From: JANOYY01 sp043720395 | Lineage (GTDB): Bacteria > Actinomycetota > Acidimicrobiia > Acidimicrobiales > JANYDT01 | Direction of reading: 5' to 3' | Length of the DNA: 64,000 bases | Assembly (NCBI GenBank): GCA_043720395.1 | Contig: JAYSSR010000061.1 | Location: forward strand, 25,642 to 89,641 | In this document: one piece after another, positions 24,721-33,673 of the stretch | Layout: each line of letters starts with the position of its first letter | Numbering within the stretch: position 1 is the stretch's first letter | The notes under the pieces: generated by a model | What the model was told of the DNA's origin: nothing | Databases searched by the model: none | The model's input: the letters and a program-made list of their open reading frames with translations, nothing else | Translations under genes and position numbers: made by a program

Positions 24721-25668
24721 GTGGGAACACTGATCCTTCGACGACTGGCAGGACTCGTCCCGCTGCTGTTCGTCGTTTCCTTCCTGGTCTTCATGCTGGG
24801 TTCGCTCGTTCCGGGCGACCCAGCAGCGACGTTGGCTGGAGGGCTCAGCGCCTCACAGGAGCAGATCGACGAAGTTCGTCGCCAGCTCAATCTCGACGAC
24901 CCACCGCTGGTGCAGTACGGCCGATGGCTGAGCAAAGCGGTGAGACTCGACCTCGGCACGTCGCTTTCAACCAAGCAGTCGGTCAGCGGTCAGATTGCCG
25001 AGCGCTTGCCACGCACCGCAGCTATTGCATTCGCTGCGATTCTCGTAACGATGATCATCGGTATACCGATCGGCATCATCGCAGGCATGCGTCCTGGCTC
25101 GCGTCGAGACCGCGCTGTCGTATTCGGTGCCAGCACCTTTCAGTCGGTGCCGAACTATCTGGTAGCCGCGCTTCTCGTCACCTGGCTTGCGGTTAAGTTC
25201 CGCATCTTCCGTGCGGTGGGCTTCATCCACTTCTCCGAGAGTCCGATCGGATGGATCAAGTCGCTCGTGTTGCCGGCGCTCGCTCTCGGGCTCGCGCCCG
25301 CAGCGATTATGGCTCGGCAACTTCGGGCTGGGCTGATCGACGTGCTCAACAGCGCGTACGTGCGCACGGCCTGGGCAAAAGGTGCCGGACCGGCTCGAGT
25401 GGTCGGCAAGCACGCGTTGAAGAACGCCTCCATCCCGGCCTTGACCGTGCTCGGCAACCAACTCAACGCCCTTATCGGAGGCACGGTCATTGCAGAGTTC
25501 ATCTTCGCAATTCCTGGCATCGGATCGTACCTCTTTCAGGCAGTCACCTCGAAGGATCTACCAGCGATACAGGGAGTCGCGCTCACATTCGTGACGATGC
25601 AGGTGCTGCTGAATCTCGTCATTGACATTACGTACGGCTACCTCAACCCCAAGGTGCGGATCTTGTGA
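24721..25668 (+). CDS. ABC transporter permease, DppB/OppB type
   Basis: A 315-aa membrane permease. It opens LILRRLAGLVPLLFVVSFLVFMLGSLVPGDPA, the usual DppB first helix, and has the cytoplasmic EAA-type loop AYVRTAWAKGAGPARVVGKHALKNASIP that docks the ATPases. About six membrane helices are expected. The GTG at 24721 follows AAGGTGG. Its TGA overlaps the next GTG (GTGA). Confidence 0.92.
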   Translation: MGTLILRRLAGLVPLLFVVSFLVFMLGSLVPGDPAATLAGGLSASQEQIDEVRRQLNLDDPPLVQYGRWLSKAVRLDLGTSLSTKQSVSGQIAERLPRTAAIAFAAILVTMIIGIPIGIIAGMRPGSRRDRAVVFGASTFQSVPNYLVAALLVTWLAVKFRIFRAVGFIHFSESPIGWIKSLVLPALALGLAPAAIMARQLRAGLIDVLNSAYVRTAWAKGAGPARVVGKHALKNASIPALTVLGNQLNALIGGTVIAEFIFAIPGIGSYLFQAVTSKDLPAIQGVALTFVTMQVLLNLVIDITYGYLNPKVRIL

Positions 25669-27698
25669 GCGGCGTCGCCACTGCCATTGCGGCGGCCGAC
25701 GGACCAGGCGGCCTGGAGCCGACCGGCCAAGGACCGCTCGCGACCCGTGTGGTTGGGCCGTACCGCCGCGCTCTGCGGCGACTCTCGCGTAACTGGGGGG
25801 CCATGGTGGCGCTCTCGGTCCTCGTTGTCATGATCCTGGCTGCAATCTTCGCCCCGCTCGTCACGAGCTACGAACCAACGACGCTGCTCGACCTCCCTTG
25901 GCAAGGGGCGTCGAAAGCGCACTGGTTGGGCACCGACGACATCGGGCGCGACAACTTCTCGCGTCTCGTCTACAGCGGTCGCATTGAACTGCGCGCAGCC
26001 TTCCAGGTTGTGTTGTTCGTACTGCTCCTTTCGGTCCCGATCGGCCTCGCCTCCGGCACCATCGGCGGCAAAGTCGACTTTCTGATCATGAGAACGATGG
26101 AAGCAGTCTCGAGTTTCCCACCGCTGATTCTCGCTCTAGCCATCGCTGGAATCCTCGGTCCGGGTCTCACCAACCTGATGATTGCAACAACGATCGTTTT
26201 CATCCCGCCATTCGTCCGGCTGATCCGCGCTCAGGCCCTGGCAGTCAGCGGCGAGACGTTCATCGAAGCGTCGCGTTCGATCGGCACGCCGACGTTCAAA
26301 ATCATGCTGCGTCGTGTGTTGCCGAACCTCGCCTCCGCGCTGATCGTCCAGACATCGGTCGCACTGGGATCGGTTGCCTTGATCTCGGCTGCGCTCGGCT
26401 TCCTCGGCTTAGGACCCTCGGCACCGACGCCGACCTGGGGCGGGATGGTACGCAAGGCCTTCGAGGTGCTCACGACCAACCCCAACCAAATTCTCCCGGC
26501 CGGCGTCGCAATCGCAGTTTGCGTGTTGTGTTTCAACGTCGTGGGGGACGGCCTTCGAGATGCGCTCGGATTGGGTTTGCCGCGCAACGAGCGCGGCCGC
26601 AGACTTCGGACCCGTCTCGGAACGACCCTCGTGACCGCGGAACCCCGTGACGTGGTTGCGACCAGTCACGCTGGACCGGCATTGCTCTCGGTTCGTGATT
26701 TGCGGATCACCTTCAGTACCGAGCAAGGCTCCGTCGAGGTGGTAGACGGAGTCTCGTTCGATGTAAAGCCAGGTCAGGTCGTCGGACTTGTAGGCGAATC
26801 GGGCTCGGGCAAGACTATGACGTCGCTCGCAATAATGCGCCTCATTCCTTCACCGCCGGGGCGCATAACGGGTGGTTCCGTAACGTTTGATGGTCGTGAA
26901 TTGCTTGATCTCACCGCCAAGGAATTGAGGACGTTGCGTGGCGACGGCATCGCAATGATCTTCCAGGACCCGCAATCGAGCCTGAATCCATCTTTCACGA
27001 TCGGCAATCAACTCGTCGAAGCTCTCCGCCTCCATCGCAATGTTTCAAAAACGGAAGCGTCTACACGGTCGATCGAGCTGCTCGATCAGGTAGGGATACC
27101 GGACCCAGCAGCGCGAATGAAGGACTATCCTCACCATCTCTCCGGCGGTATGCGCCAGCGAGTGATGATCGCAATGGCGCTTACATGCGAGCCCCGCCTG
27201 CTCATCGCCGACGAGCCGACCACAGCACTTGACGTCACTGTGCAAGCGCAGATTCTCGAACTGCTGAAAAAGCTCGGGCGGGAACTGGGAATGTCGATAA
27301 TCTTCGTCACCCATGACCTCGGCGTCGTCGCTGACATCTGTGATGAGGTCGTCGTTCTGTATGCCGGTCAGGTGGTTGAACAAGCCGACGTCCGAACACT
27401 GTTCAGCGCACCCGCGCACCCGTATACGTCGGTGCTGCTCGAGGCAATCCCGCAGGAGACCGAGGCCGGGCAGCGGCTCGTGTCGATCCCCGGGGTCGTG
27501 CCGCCGGCAGGGCACATGCCAACAGGGTGCCGTTTTGCTCCACGCTGCCAACATGCGCAGCCCTCGTGCTCAGTTCAATCCATCGAGCTGGAACGCAGCA
27601 ACGGCCGCGCTGTGCGCTGCCTTCGGGCCGATGAACTTTCGCTGAAAGGTGCCACGGCGGCCAACCCTCTCGTCGTGGCAACTGCTCCCGATGGATGA
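25665..27698 (+). CDS. Fused ABC permease (DppC-type) and ATPase (DppD-type)
   Basis: A 677-aa fusion. Residues 1-320 form a DppC permease: LSRNWGAMVALSVLVVMILAAIFAPLV, HWLGTDDIGRDNFSRLVYSGRI, and the EAA loop FIEASRSIGTPTFKIMLRRVLPN. After a linker at about 320-340 comes the DppD ATPase: Walker A GESGSGKT (about 377), Q-loop FQDPQSSLNP, signature LSGGMRQRV, Walker B LLIADEPTTALD, H-loop THDLG, and a C-terminal oligopeptide-transporter extension with the Cys pair GCRFAPRC that suggests a 4Fe-4S/zinc site. No frameshift is needed, so it is a genuine domain fusion. Both junctions to its neighbours overlap. Confidence 0.9.
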   Translation: MSGVATAIAAADGPGGLEPTGQGPLATRVVGPYRRALRRLSRNWGAMVALSVLVVMILAAIFAPLVTSYEPTTLLDLPWQGASKAHWLGTDDIGRDNFSRLVYSGRIELRAAFQVVLFVLLLSVPIGLASGTIGGKVDFLIMRTMEAVSSFPPLILALAIAGILGPGLTNLMIATTIVFIPPFVRLIRAQALAVSGETFIEASRSIGTPTFKIMLRRVLPNLASALIVQTSVALGSVALISAALGFLGLGPSAPTPTWGGMVRKAFEVLTTNPNQILPAGVAIAVCVLCFNVVGDGLRDALGLGLPRNERGRRLRTRLGTTLVTAEPRDVVATSHAGPALLSVRDLRITFSTEQGSVEVVDGVSFDVKPGQVVGLVGESGSGKTMTSLAIMRLIPSPPGRITGGSVTFDGRELLDLTAKELRTLRGDGIAMIFQDPQSSLNPSFTIGNQLVEALRLHRNVSKTEASTRSIELLDQVGIPDPAARMKDYPHHLSGGMRQRVMIAMALTCEPRLLIADEPTTALDVTVQAQILELLKKLGRELGMSIIFVTHDLGVVADICDEVVVLYAGQVVEQADVRTLFSAPAHPYTSVLLEAIPQETEAGQRLVSIPGVVPPAGHMPTGCRFAPRCQHAQPSCSVQSIELERSNGRAVRCLRADELSLKGATAANPLVVATAPDG

Positions 27699-28827
27699 CA
27701 CACCGCCGAGCACCGGAGCGCAGAGCGACACGCTGCTGACCAAGACCGCGTCGGATCGGGCTGTGTCGGCCGACCCAAGCGGCGAGTGTCGCTCACTCCC
27801 ATTGGTCGAGCTGCGCGGCGTACGCAAGAGCTTCCCGATCGCGCACGGACTTCTCCGACGGACCATTGGTCACGTTCGAGCGGTCGACGGTGTCGACCTC
27901 GTAATACCCTCCGGCCGGACCGTTGGTCTGGTCGGGGAGTCCGGCTCGGGCAAATCGACGCTCGGCCGAGTCGTATTGCGGTTGATCGAGGCAACCGAGG
28001 GACAGGTTCTTTTCGACGGTCGCGACCTTGCGACGCTGACCCGACGCGAAGTTCGCTCAGAGCGCAAGCACATGCAGATGGTCTTCCAGGATCCGTACGC
28101 GTCACTCGACCCCATGTCCTCGGTCGGAAATAGCGTTGCGGAGCCACTGCGCACTCACGACAACGGGTCATCAAGACAACGACGCGAACGCGTGGCTCAG
28201 CTGTTGGAACTCGTGAATCTGAACGCTGCGATGGCCGCTCGGTACCCGCGGGAGTTCTCGGGGGGCCAGCTCCAGCGCATCGCTATCGCCCGGGCTCTCG
28301 CGCTCAAGCCGCGCCTACTCGTGCTCGACGAACCGGTCAGTTCTCTCGACGTTTCTACGCAGGCTGACGTGATCAACCTGCTGCATGATTTACAGAATCA
28401 GCTCGGCGTGGCGTTCCTGTTCATCGCACACGACCTTGCCGTCGTCCGTCACGTCAGCCACACAATTGCGGTGATGTACCTCGGCCGGATAGTTGAGCAA
28501 GGTCCCACGGAAGAGGTGTACACCCGGCCGAAACACCCCTACACGCAATCGCTGCTCTCCGCCATTCCAGTCGCCAATCCCGATATCCAGCGCGACCGGC
28601 AACGCATCGTTCTCACGGGTGACATCCCCTCACCGATCTCGCCTCCTTCGGGTTGTCGGTTTCACACTCGTTGCCCGCACGTCATGGACATTTGTAGGGT
28701 CGCCGACCCCGACGTGTTCGTGAGCCACGATGGAACTCAGGTGGCCTGCCATCTCCACACCTCGGGTCCAATGCTGCGCGGCGACACAGTTCTCCGCCTT
28801 CCCTTGCCGACAACAGTCAGCGTCTGA
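27691..28827 (+). CDS. Oligopeptide ABC transporter ATPase, DppF/OppF type
   Basis: A 378-aa ATPase that pairs with the DppD domain. Walker A GESGSGKST, Q-loop VFQDPYASLDP, signature FSGGQLQRIAIARAL, Walker B LLVLDEPVSSLD and the H-loop AHDLAVVRHVSH are all intact. The C-terminal oligopeptide extension has the GCRFHTRCPHVMDIC cysteines. The ATG at 27691 overlaps the fusion gene by 8 nt and ends the operon. Confidence 0.92.
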   Translation: MDDTPPSTGAQSDTLLTKTASDRAVSADPSGECRSLPLVELRGVRKSFPIAHGLLRRTIGHVRAVDGVDLVIPSGRTVGLVGESGSGKSTLGRVVLRLIEATEGQVLFDGRDLATLTRREVRSERKHMQMVFQDPYASLDPMSSVGNSVAEPLRTHDNGSSRQRRERVAQLLELVNLNAAMAARYPREFSGGQLQRIAIARALALKPRLLVLDEPVSSLDVSTQADVINLLHDLQNQLGVAFLFIAHDLAVVRHVSHTIAVMYLGRIVEQGPTEEVYTRPKHPYTQSLLSAIPVANPDIQRDRQRIVLTGDIPSPISPPSGCRFHTRCPHVMDICRVADPDVFVSHDGTQVACHLHTSGPMLRGDTVLRLPLPTTVSV

Positions 28828-28980
28828 AGCCAGCCCAGCCCACGGCTGCTCAGGACGCCGTTCCGCTCCCGCAGATCGAGTGCCGCACGCGCAGCCGAGC
28901 GCGGCTCGCGCGCTACGCGCCGACGGCACTCACCTGCGCGAACCGCACTCGGGTCCTTCGGTTAACGACGCTCGAATTCG

Positions 28981-29700
28981 CTACGCAGCGGCGACGGTCA
29001 GGTTGTCGAAATCCACGGTGGCATCTTCGCTATAGAAGCCAATCGCAGCGGTTGGGAACAATGGATTCGCACGGCGGATATCGGAGACGAGTTGTCCATC
29101 GAGCCAGACTCGTAGCCGATTCGATCCATCGTGACGAATTCGGACCCGTCGTGATTGTCCCACTGGCGTTGAAGGCGTGGAACCTGTCGCCACGAAGACC
29201 TGGCCACCTGCACCCGATGGATCTCGCCGTCCAATTTCCCAACCATTGGGCTTTACAGCCAAATACCAGAAGTGGTCATTGTCGGCATAATTCCAAATGA
29301 CCCAACCGACTTCCCATACATTTGCTGGGCTTCCCTGGCGGAGCTGCGCAACCGTCGCCACATCGACTCGGAGGTCCACGGCAGCCGATTCGGTGGTTGC
29401 CCGCACGAGGGCCGCATGCGTTTCATTCGGCTGCGTTGCGGCGGCGGGCGAGAGGCGCAGGCGCTGCGACGTCAGGCCGACCGTTCCGAACCCGTTGAAA
29501 ACAACGTTGAACTGTCCGTTTGTCGAACCCTCCGCCCACACCGCGTCCGGTCCGGAGAACGTCTCCGTCCACGCCGCAAGTGCGGGTGTTGCTACGACGC
29601 CGACTGCAAACAACGCGACCCCGAAGACGGCGGCGCGGCGCGGGAAACCGAACCACTTGCGGTGGGTGAACGATCCTTCAGAACTGCGCGCCGTATCCAT
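28981..29700 (-). CDS. Secreted concanavalin-like (LamG/DUF1080-like) protein
   Basis: A 239-aa exported protein. A long signal peptide ends ATPALAAWTETF. The mature part has the all-beta pattern WEVGWVIWNYADNDHFWYLAVKPNGWEIGRRD, RRVRIRHDGSNRLRVWLDGQLVSD and FPTAAIGFYSEDATVDFDNLTV, which is how single LamG/3-keto-disaccharide-hydrolase-like jelly rolls look. No catalytic motif is evident; carbohydrate binding is a guess. It is preceded by TACCCT 6 nt before the ATG, so leaderless. Confidence 0.65.
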   Translation of the reverse strand: MDTARSSEGSFTHRKWFGFPRRAAVFGVALFAVGVVATPALAAWTETFSGPDAVWAEGSTNGQFNVVFNGFGTVGLTSQRLRLSPAAATQPNETHAALVRATTESAAVDLRVDVATVAQLRQGSPANVWEVGWVIWNYADNDHFWYLAVKPNGWEIGRRDPSGAGGQVFVATGSTPSTPVGQSRRVRIRHDGSNRLRVWLDGQLVSDIRRANPLFPTAAIGFYSEDATVDFDNLTVAAA

Positions 29701-29706
29701 GACCGC

Positions 29707-29712
29707 AGGGTA
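29707..29712 (-). promoter_or_regulatory. Putative -10 box, leaderless secreted protein gene
   Basis: TACCCT on the minus strand, 6 nt before the ATG at 29700. Confidence 0.4.
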
Positions 29713-29862
29713 GCGAAGGTTTTGACGGTTGACCAGGGCCGTGGTTCACCACGTGGCAGTTCGCCGCCACAACCTTGAGGATTTCAATCGGGGCGACGTG
29801 CCGGGACGCTGCTGATGAGTGCGTGTTATGTCACGCGGGGGCCACTCCGCTAGACATTTGCC

Positions 29863-30570
29863 GTGCCGAGTGTCGATGAGATCCCTGACCGTCTCCGCGA
29901 CCACCTTCGGGAGTGGCTCGGTTTCTGGCCCCCGCGTCCGAACGGCATCACCGTGGTTGGCCATCTTCCACGGACGCTCCCCGGCTGGGACGGGCACTAC
30001 CACGAGGTGATCGGGGTCTGTTCGCAGCATGCCGCGCTGCTCTCTGTGCCGCCCACGGTGGCCGACGCCGTCTCGGGACTCGTACACGGTCGCGACCTCG
30101 AAGAAGACCTCACGGCACTGCGAAGCGGCATTGCACGGGCGATGGAGAGCACCGGTCGTCTTGGACGTGGCCGGTTCCGCTGGAGCGACGCACCATCGCC
30201 GACACCGGACACGGGCGAATGGGTTCCGACCGACGACGATCGAGTGCCACCGTGGCTGAAGCCGTTCAACGGCGACGTGCTGATCGCATGGGACGACGAT
30301 GGCAACTACGGCGGCGGCGTCGGACGCAAGGTGCATGACCCCTTCGGCCACGAGATCTCCGTTGGGACCGAGGAGTCGCTGCGAGGACGTGGCATCGGAC
30401 GCCGCCTCGTTGCGACAGCTGCCCGGCGGATCCTCGACGACGGAGCGTTCCCGACGTACCTCCACGCTTTCGACAACTTCGCCAGCGCCAAGGTTGCGGA
30501 AGCCGCCGGGTTCGCCGATGTCGGCTGGACCGTGCTCGGCTTCTGGCCGCTAGAACCCGACGACGTCTAG
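29863..30570 (+). CDS. GNAT-family N-acetyltransferase
   Basis: A 235-aa protein. The C-terminal 80 residues are a GNAT fold: the acetyl-CoA loop VGTEESLRGRGIGRRLVATAARRIL (R-G-x-G-I/L) and HAFDNFASAKVAEAAGFADVGWTVLGFWP. The N-terminal half (about 1-140) is a family-specific domain without recognised motifs. The acceptor is unknown. The GTG at 29863 is close behind a TAGACA-like box. Confidence 0.75.
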   Translation: MPSVDEIPDRLRDHLREWLGFWPPRPNGITVVGHLPRTLPGWDGHYHEVIGVCSQHAALLSVPPTVADAVSGLVHGRDLEEDLTALRSGIARAMESTGRLGRGRFRWSDAPSPTPDTGEWVPTDDDRVPPWLKPFNGDVLIAWDDDGNYGGGVGRKVHDPFGHEISVGTEESLRGRGIGRRLVATAARRILDDGAFPTYLHAFDNFASAKVAEAAGFADVGWTVLGFWPLEPDDV

Positions 30571-30583
30571 CCGACCTGCCGTT

Positions 30584-31843
30584 TCAGACAAGCGCGGCCT
30601 GCACTGCGTCGAACACTCCAGCGCGGGGGACTCGTTGTTGGACTGCGCCTTCGCCTAATCGCAGGGGACGGATCGTTGCTTCACCCGCGGCCACTTCGTC
30701 GGTGCCGATGATGACGGCCACGAGGGCGCCGCTTCGGTCGGCGGATTTCATTTGGGATTTCATGGATTTGGCGTCGAAGGAGCGGTCGACCGACATACCG
30801 GCGCGACGGAGCTCCGCGACCAGTGTCGTGGCCTCCGTGCCACCTGTGGTGTCGATGACGAAGACGTCGACGTTTGCCAGCGGGGCCCCGAACACGCCTT
30901 CCGCATCGCAGGACAGGAGGATGCGGTCGATGCCGAGGGCGAATCCGACGCCGGGCGTGGAGGGGCCGCCGAGTTGTTCGATGAGGTCGTTGTAGTGACC
31001 ACCGCCGCCGATCGCGTTCTGCGCGCTGTCGAGCGCGTCGGACGCGAACTCGAACAGCGTGTGTGTGTAGTAGTCGAGCCCCCGGACTAGTCGCGGTTCC
31101 AGGACGAACGGCACGCCGACCGACGTCAGACCGGCTTGGACCCGTTCGAAATGCGCACCCGAGGGCGTCCCCGCAAGGAACGAAGCGATCTGCGGCGCGC
31201 CCGTGATGATCGGCTGATCGGGTTCACGCTTCGAGTCGAGCACCCGGATTGGATTGACCGCCAACGTCGCTCGAGACTCCGCCGTGAGATCCGCCTCGTT
31301 CGCGCAAAGGTAGGCGCGCAGAGCATCGAAGTAGGCCGGGCGAGTCGAGCTGTCGCCAAGTGAATTGAGCTTCACCGTGAAGCGTCGCAACCCAAGTGCC
31401 CGGAAGAAGTCGTTGGCGAGCGCGATCATTTCGACGTCGATGTCCGGATCGTTCGACCCAATGCACTCCGCGTCGAGCTGCATGAATTGGCGATAACGCC
31501 CGGCCTGGGGCTTCTCGTGACGGAAAGCCGGTCCCCACGCCCACACCTTCCACGGCAGAATCTGCGGACGCCGCTGCACGAACACGCGACACAGCGAAGC
31601 GGTGAACTCCGGCCGAAGCGCGATACGGGAGCAGTCCTTGTCAACGAAGTCGTACATCTCCTTCGTGACCACATCGGTGCTCTCCCCGATGCGCAGGAAC
31701 ACGCCGAGTTCCTCCATCATCGGTGGAATCACCTCGCCGTAGCCCGCACGCCGAGCGTGGTCCGCATAGACCTCCACCAGGCGTCGCCAGCGGTCGGTGT
31801 CGGGAGGCAGCAAATCTCGCATGCCCTTCAAGGTCTGGAACAT
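30584..31843 (-). CDS. hisS: Histidyl-tRNA synthetase
   Basis: A 419-aa class II synthetase that charges tRNA-His. Motif 1 region MRDLLPPD..RWRRLVEVYADHARRAGYGEVIPPMME, motif 2 RPEFTASLCRVFVQ and GRYRQFMQLDAECIG, the histidine-binding LVRGLDYYTHTLFEF and motif 3 GVGFALGIDRILLS are intact. A C-terminal anticodon-binding domain follows. The ATG at 31843 is chosen because TATTCT lies 8 nt upstream and the family starts MFQTLKGMRD-like. Confidence 0.96.
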   Translation of the reverse strand: MFQTLKGMRDLLPPDTDRWRRLVEVYADHARRAGYGEVIPPMMEELGVFLRIGESTDVVTKEMYDFVDKDCSRIALRPEFTASLCRVFVQRRPQILPWKVWAWGPAFRHEKPQAGRYRQFMQLDAECIGSNDPDIDVEMIALANDFFRALGLRRFTVKLNSLGDSSTRPAYFDALRAYLCANEADLTAESRATLAVNPIRVLDSKREPDQPIITGAPQIASFLAGTPSGAHFERVQAGLTSVGVPFVLEPRLVRGLDYYTHTLFEFASDALDSAQNAIGGGGHYNDLIEQLGGPSTPGVGFALGIDRILLSCDAEGVFGAPLANVDVFVIDTTGGTEATTLVAELRRAGMSVDRSFDAKSMKSQMKSADRSGALVAVIIGTDEVAAGEATIRPLRLGEGAVQQRVPRAGVFDAVQAALV

Positions 31844-31851
31844 AGGCGTCG

Positions 31852-31857
31852 AGAATA
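31852..31857 (-). promoter_or_regulatory. Putative -10 box, leaderless hisS
   Basis: TATTCT on the minus strand, 8 nt before the hisS ATG. Confidence 0.45.
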
Positions 31858-31976
31858 GAGGGGTCACCGGGGGTGAGAGCGCTCCCTCTCCATGATTGAC
31901 CCAACCCGGCACAGATCACTGAGACGCGCGGCCCGGTTTCGTCAAGTGAACCGCAAAACGCGTCGATGACGCCACC

Positions 31977-33026
31977 ATGACCAAAGTGGCAGTGCGGCGC
32001 ACCCGAGCACTGTCGCGCCCGCTAGCGCGCCGCGAACCGCGCCCCGAACGAGGTGCGTCGGCGGTCGAGTTCGCGATCGCCGCCCTCTTGCTCATCCCGC
32101 TGCTGTTCGGCGTTGCCGATTTCGGCCTTCTGTGGCAGAAGCGTCAGACGGTGGCGAGTGCCACTCGGTCGGGCGCGCGTCGTGGCGCTTCGACCTGTCT
32201 CGTGATCACAAGCAGTCCCGATGCCAATTGTCTGCAGGGCAACGAGGTCGTCGACGATTACCAGATCCTCAGAGCGGTCCGCGCCGCGCTCGGTTCGTCG
32301 GTCGGGGAAGTCGAGAAGGTCGTCGTTTACCGGGTGTCGGAGCTCGAAGGCGACGGGACCCCGATCACCGATGGTCATCCCGTGCACGCCTGCCAGACCG
32401 CGCCCGCTCCTGGCGGCGTCGCCGGACTATGCAACTCCTACAGCGCCTCTCAGGTGCTGGGTGTGGATTCAACCGACGAAGCGACCGCCGAAGTGACATA
32501 CGGCTGCACCGGCTTCAGCGCGATGTGGTGTCCGACCGGCCGCTCGCGAGCAGCGTCGGAAGTCGAGTCGATTGGCGTCTACATCGCGCTCCGGCACCCT
32601 CACGTGACCGGGCTCTTCGGGAGCGACGCGCAGATCGACGATTACGCGGTGTTCCGTCTCGAACCGAACGCGGCGGCACCCGACGTTGCGACACCGTTCC
32701 CGATCATTCCGCCGCCACCGACCACCACGACGCTGCCCGCACCGACCACCACGACCGTTGCACCGGCGACCACAACGATCGACCCCACAGCCACGACCAC
32801 AACCACAACCACAACCACAACCACAACCACAGCCACAACCACAACCACAGCCACAACCACAACCATCGATCCTCCGACGACGACCACAACGGCTCCGCCT
32901 CCGACCACGACAACCACGACGACTCTCGCGCCGGCCACCACGACGACCGTTTCGCCGGTAACGACAACAGCCGCGGTGACCACCACGACGGCACCGCCAC
33001 TTCCACCGTCGAAGAAGTGCTGCTGA
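31977..33026 (+). CDS. TadE-like pseudopilin with long Thr-rich C-terminal tail
   Basis: A 349-aa protein. Its N-terminus (EPRPERGASAVEFAIAALLLIPLLFGVADFG) is the TadE processing site and helix. An extracytoplasmic domain with several cysteines follows (CLVITSSPDANC, CNSY, YGCTGFSAMWC). From about residue 235 the chain becomes a Pro/Thr stalk: runs such as PPPPTTTTLPAPTTTTV and poly-Thr encoded by a hexanucleotide tract, ending SKKCC. Thr stalks of this kind are often glycosylated and span the wall. Its TGA overlaps the next ATG (TGATG). Confidence 0.8.
   Translation: MTKVAVRRTRALSRPLARREPRPERGASAVEFAIAALLLIPLLFGVADFGLLWQKRQTVASATRSGARRGASTCLVITSSPDANCLQGNEVVDDYQILRAVRAALGSSVGEVEKVVVYRVSELEGDGTPITDGHPVHACQTAPAPGGVAGLCNSYSASQVLGVDSTDEATAEVTYGCTGFSAMWCPTGRSRAASEVESIGVYIALRHPHVTGLFGSDAQIDDYAVFRLEPNAAAPDVATPFPIIPPPPTTTTLPAPTTTTVAPATTTIDPTATTTTTTTTTTTTTATTTTTATTTTIDPPTTTTTAPPPTTTTTTTLAPATTTTVSPVTTTAAVTTTTAPPLPPSKKCC
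32794..32866 (+). repeat. ACCACA hexanucleotide microsatellite inside the Thr-rich tail
   Basis: About a dozen tandem copies of ACCACA, with occasional AGCCAC variants, encode poly-Thr with a few Ala. Copy-number change by slippage would alter stalk length in steps of two residues without shifting the frame. Confidence 0.85.
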
Positions 33027-33673
33027 TGGGCGGTCGGTTCCGGCTGCCGTTTGGTCGAGTCCGCGACCCACAGAGCAAGTCCCGTTCCGAACGTGGCGCG
33101 ACAGCCACCGAGGCAGCCCTTGTCGCTCCGCTGTTCTTCGCGTTGTTGTTCGGCGTCGTCGAGGCCAGCATGTACCTGCTCGATGTCAACGCCATCCGCA
33201 ACGCAACGCGAATCGCAGCACACGAAGGCGCGAATTCGGCGCGCAATGCACTCGCCGACTACAACCTGCTCAAGTCGTCACGTGGTGCGTTAGGCGGCAT
33301 GGCCAATCGAATCGACGGCGTCATCGTGTTCAAAGCAGGCGCGCCGAATGCCACCGTCCCAAGCACCTGCATCGCAGCCCTCGACACCGGTGCCGCGGGC
33401 GTGGACGGGATCTGCAATGTGTACACGGCCGGCCAGATCGCGACACTCGATCCCCTCCACTTCGGTTACACGGTGGGCTCCAACGAGGACGCCACCCTAT
33501 GGGACCGGAACTGGCCGGCAACCGGTCGACGCGACAGCCTCTCGGGCACGACCCGCCCCGACCTCCTCGGCGTCTACGTGCGGGTGAAGCACCAGTCGTT
33601 GACCGGAGTCCTCCCGGCGAAAACACTGACCGCATCGGTGATCACCGAAATCGAACCGCAGCGAGCCGAATGA
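33026..33673 (+). CDS. TadE-like pseudopilin
   Basis: A 215-aa protein with the TadE signature SKSRSERGATATEAALVAPLFFALLFGVVEASMYLLDVNAIRNATR. The ectodomain includes CIAALDTGAAGVDGICNVYTAGQ, similar in place to a motif in the preceding gene, so the two are paralogues. The ATG overlaps the upstream stop by one base (TGATG), and its own TGA overlaps the next ATG (ATGA): a tightly coupled trio. Confidence 0.8.
   Translation: MGGRFRLPFGRVRDPQSKSRSERGATATEAALVAPLFFALLFGVVEASMYLLDVNAIRNATRIAAHEGANSARNALADYNLLKSSRGALGGMANRIDGVIVFKAGAPNATVPSTCIAALDTGAAGVDGICNVYTAGQIATLDPLHFGYTVGSNEDATLWDRNWPATGRRDSLSGTTRPDLLGVYVRVKHQSLTGVLPAKTLTASVITEIEPQRAE

Noticed and set aside
32132..33025. Upstream extension of the second TadE frame with His/Asp-rich repeats
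   Set aside because: It is an alternative frame of the ACCACA microsatellite and the preceding TadE gene; the real start is the TGATG at 33026.
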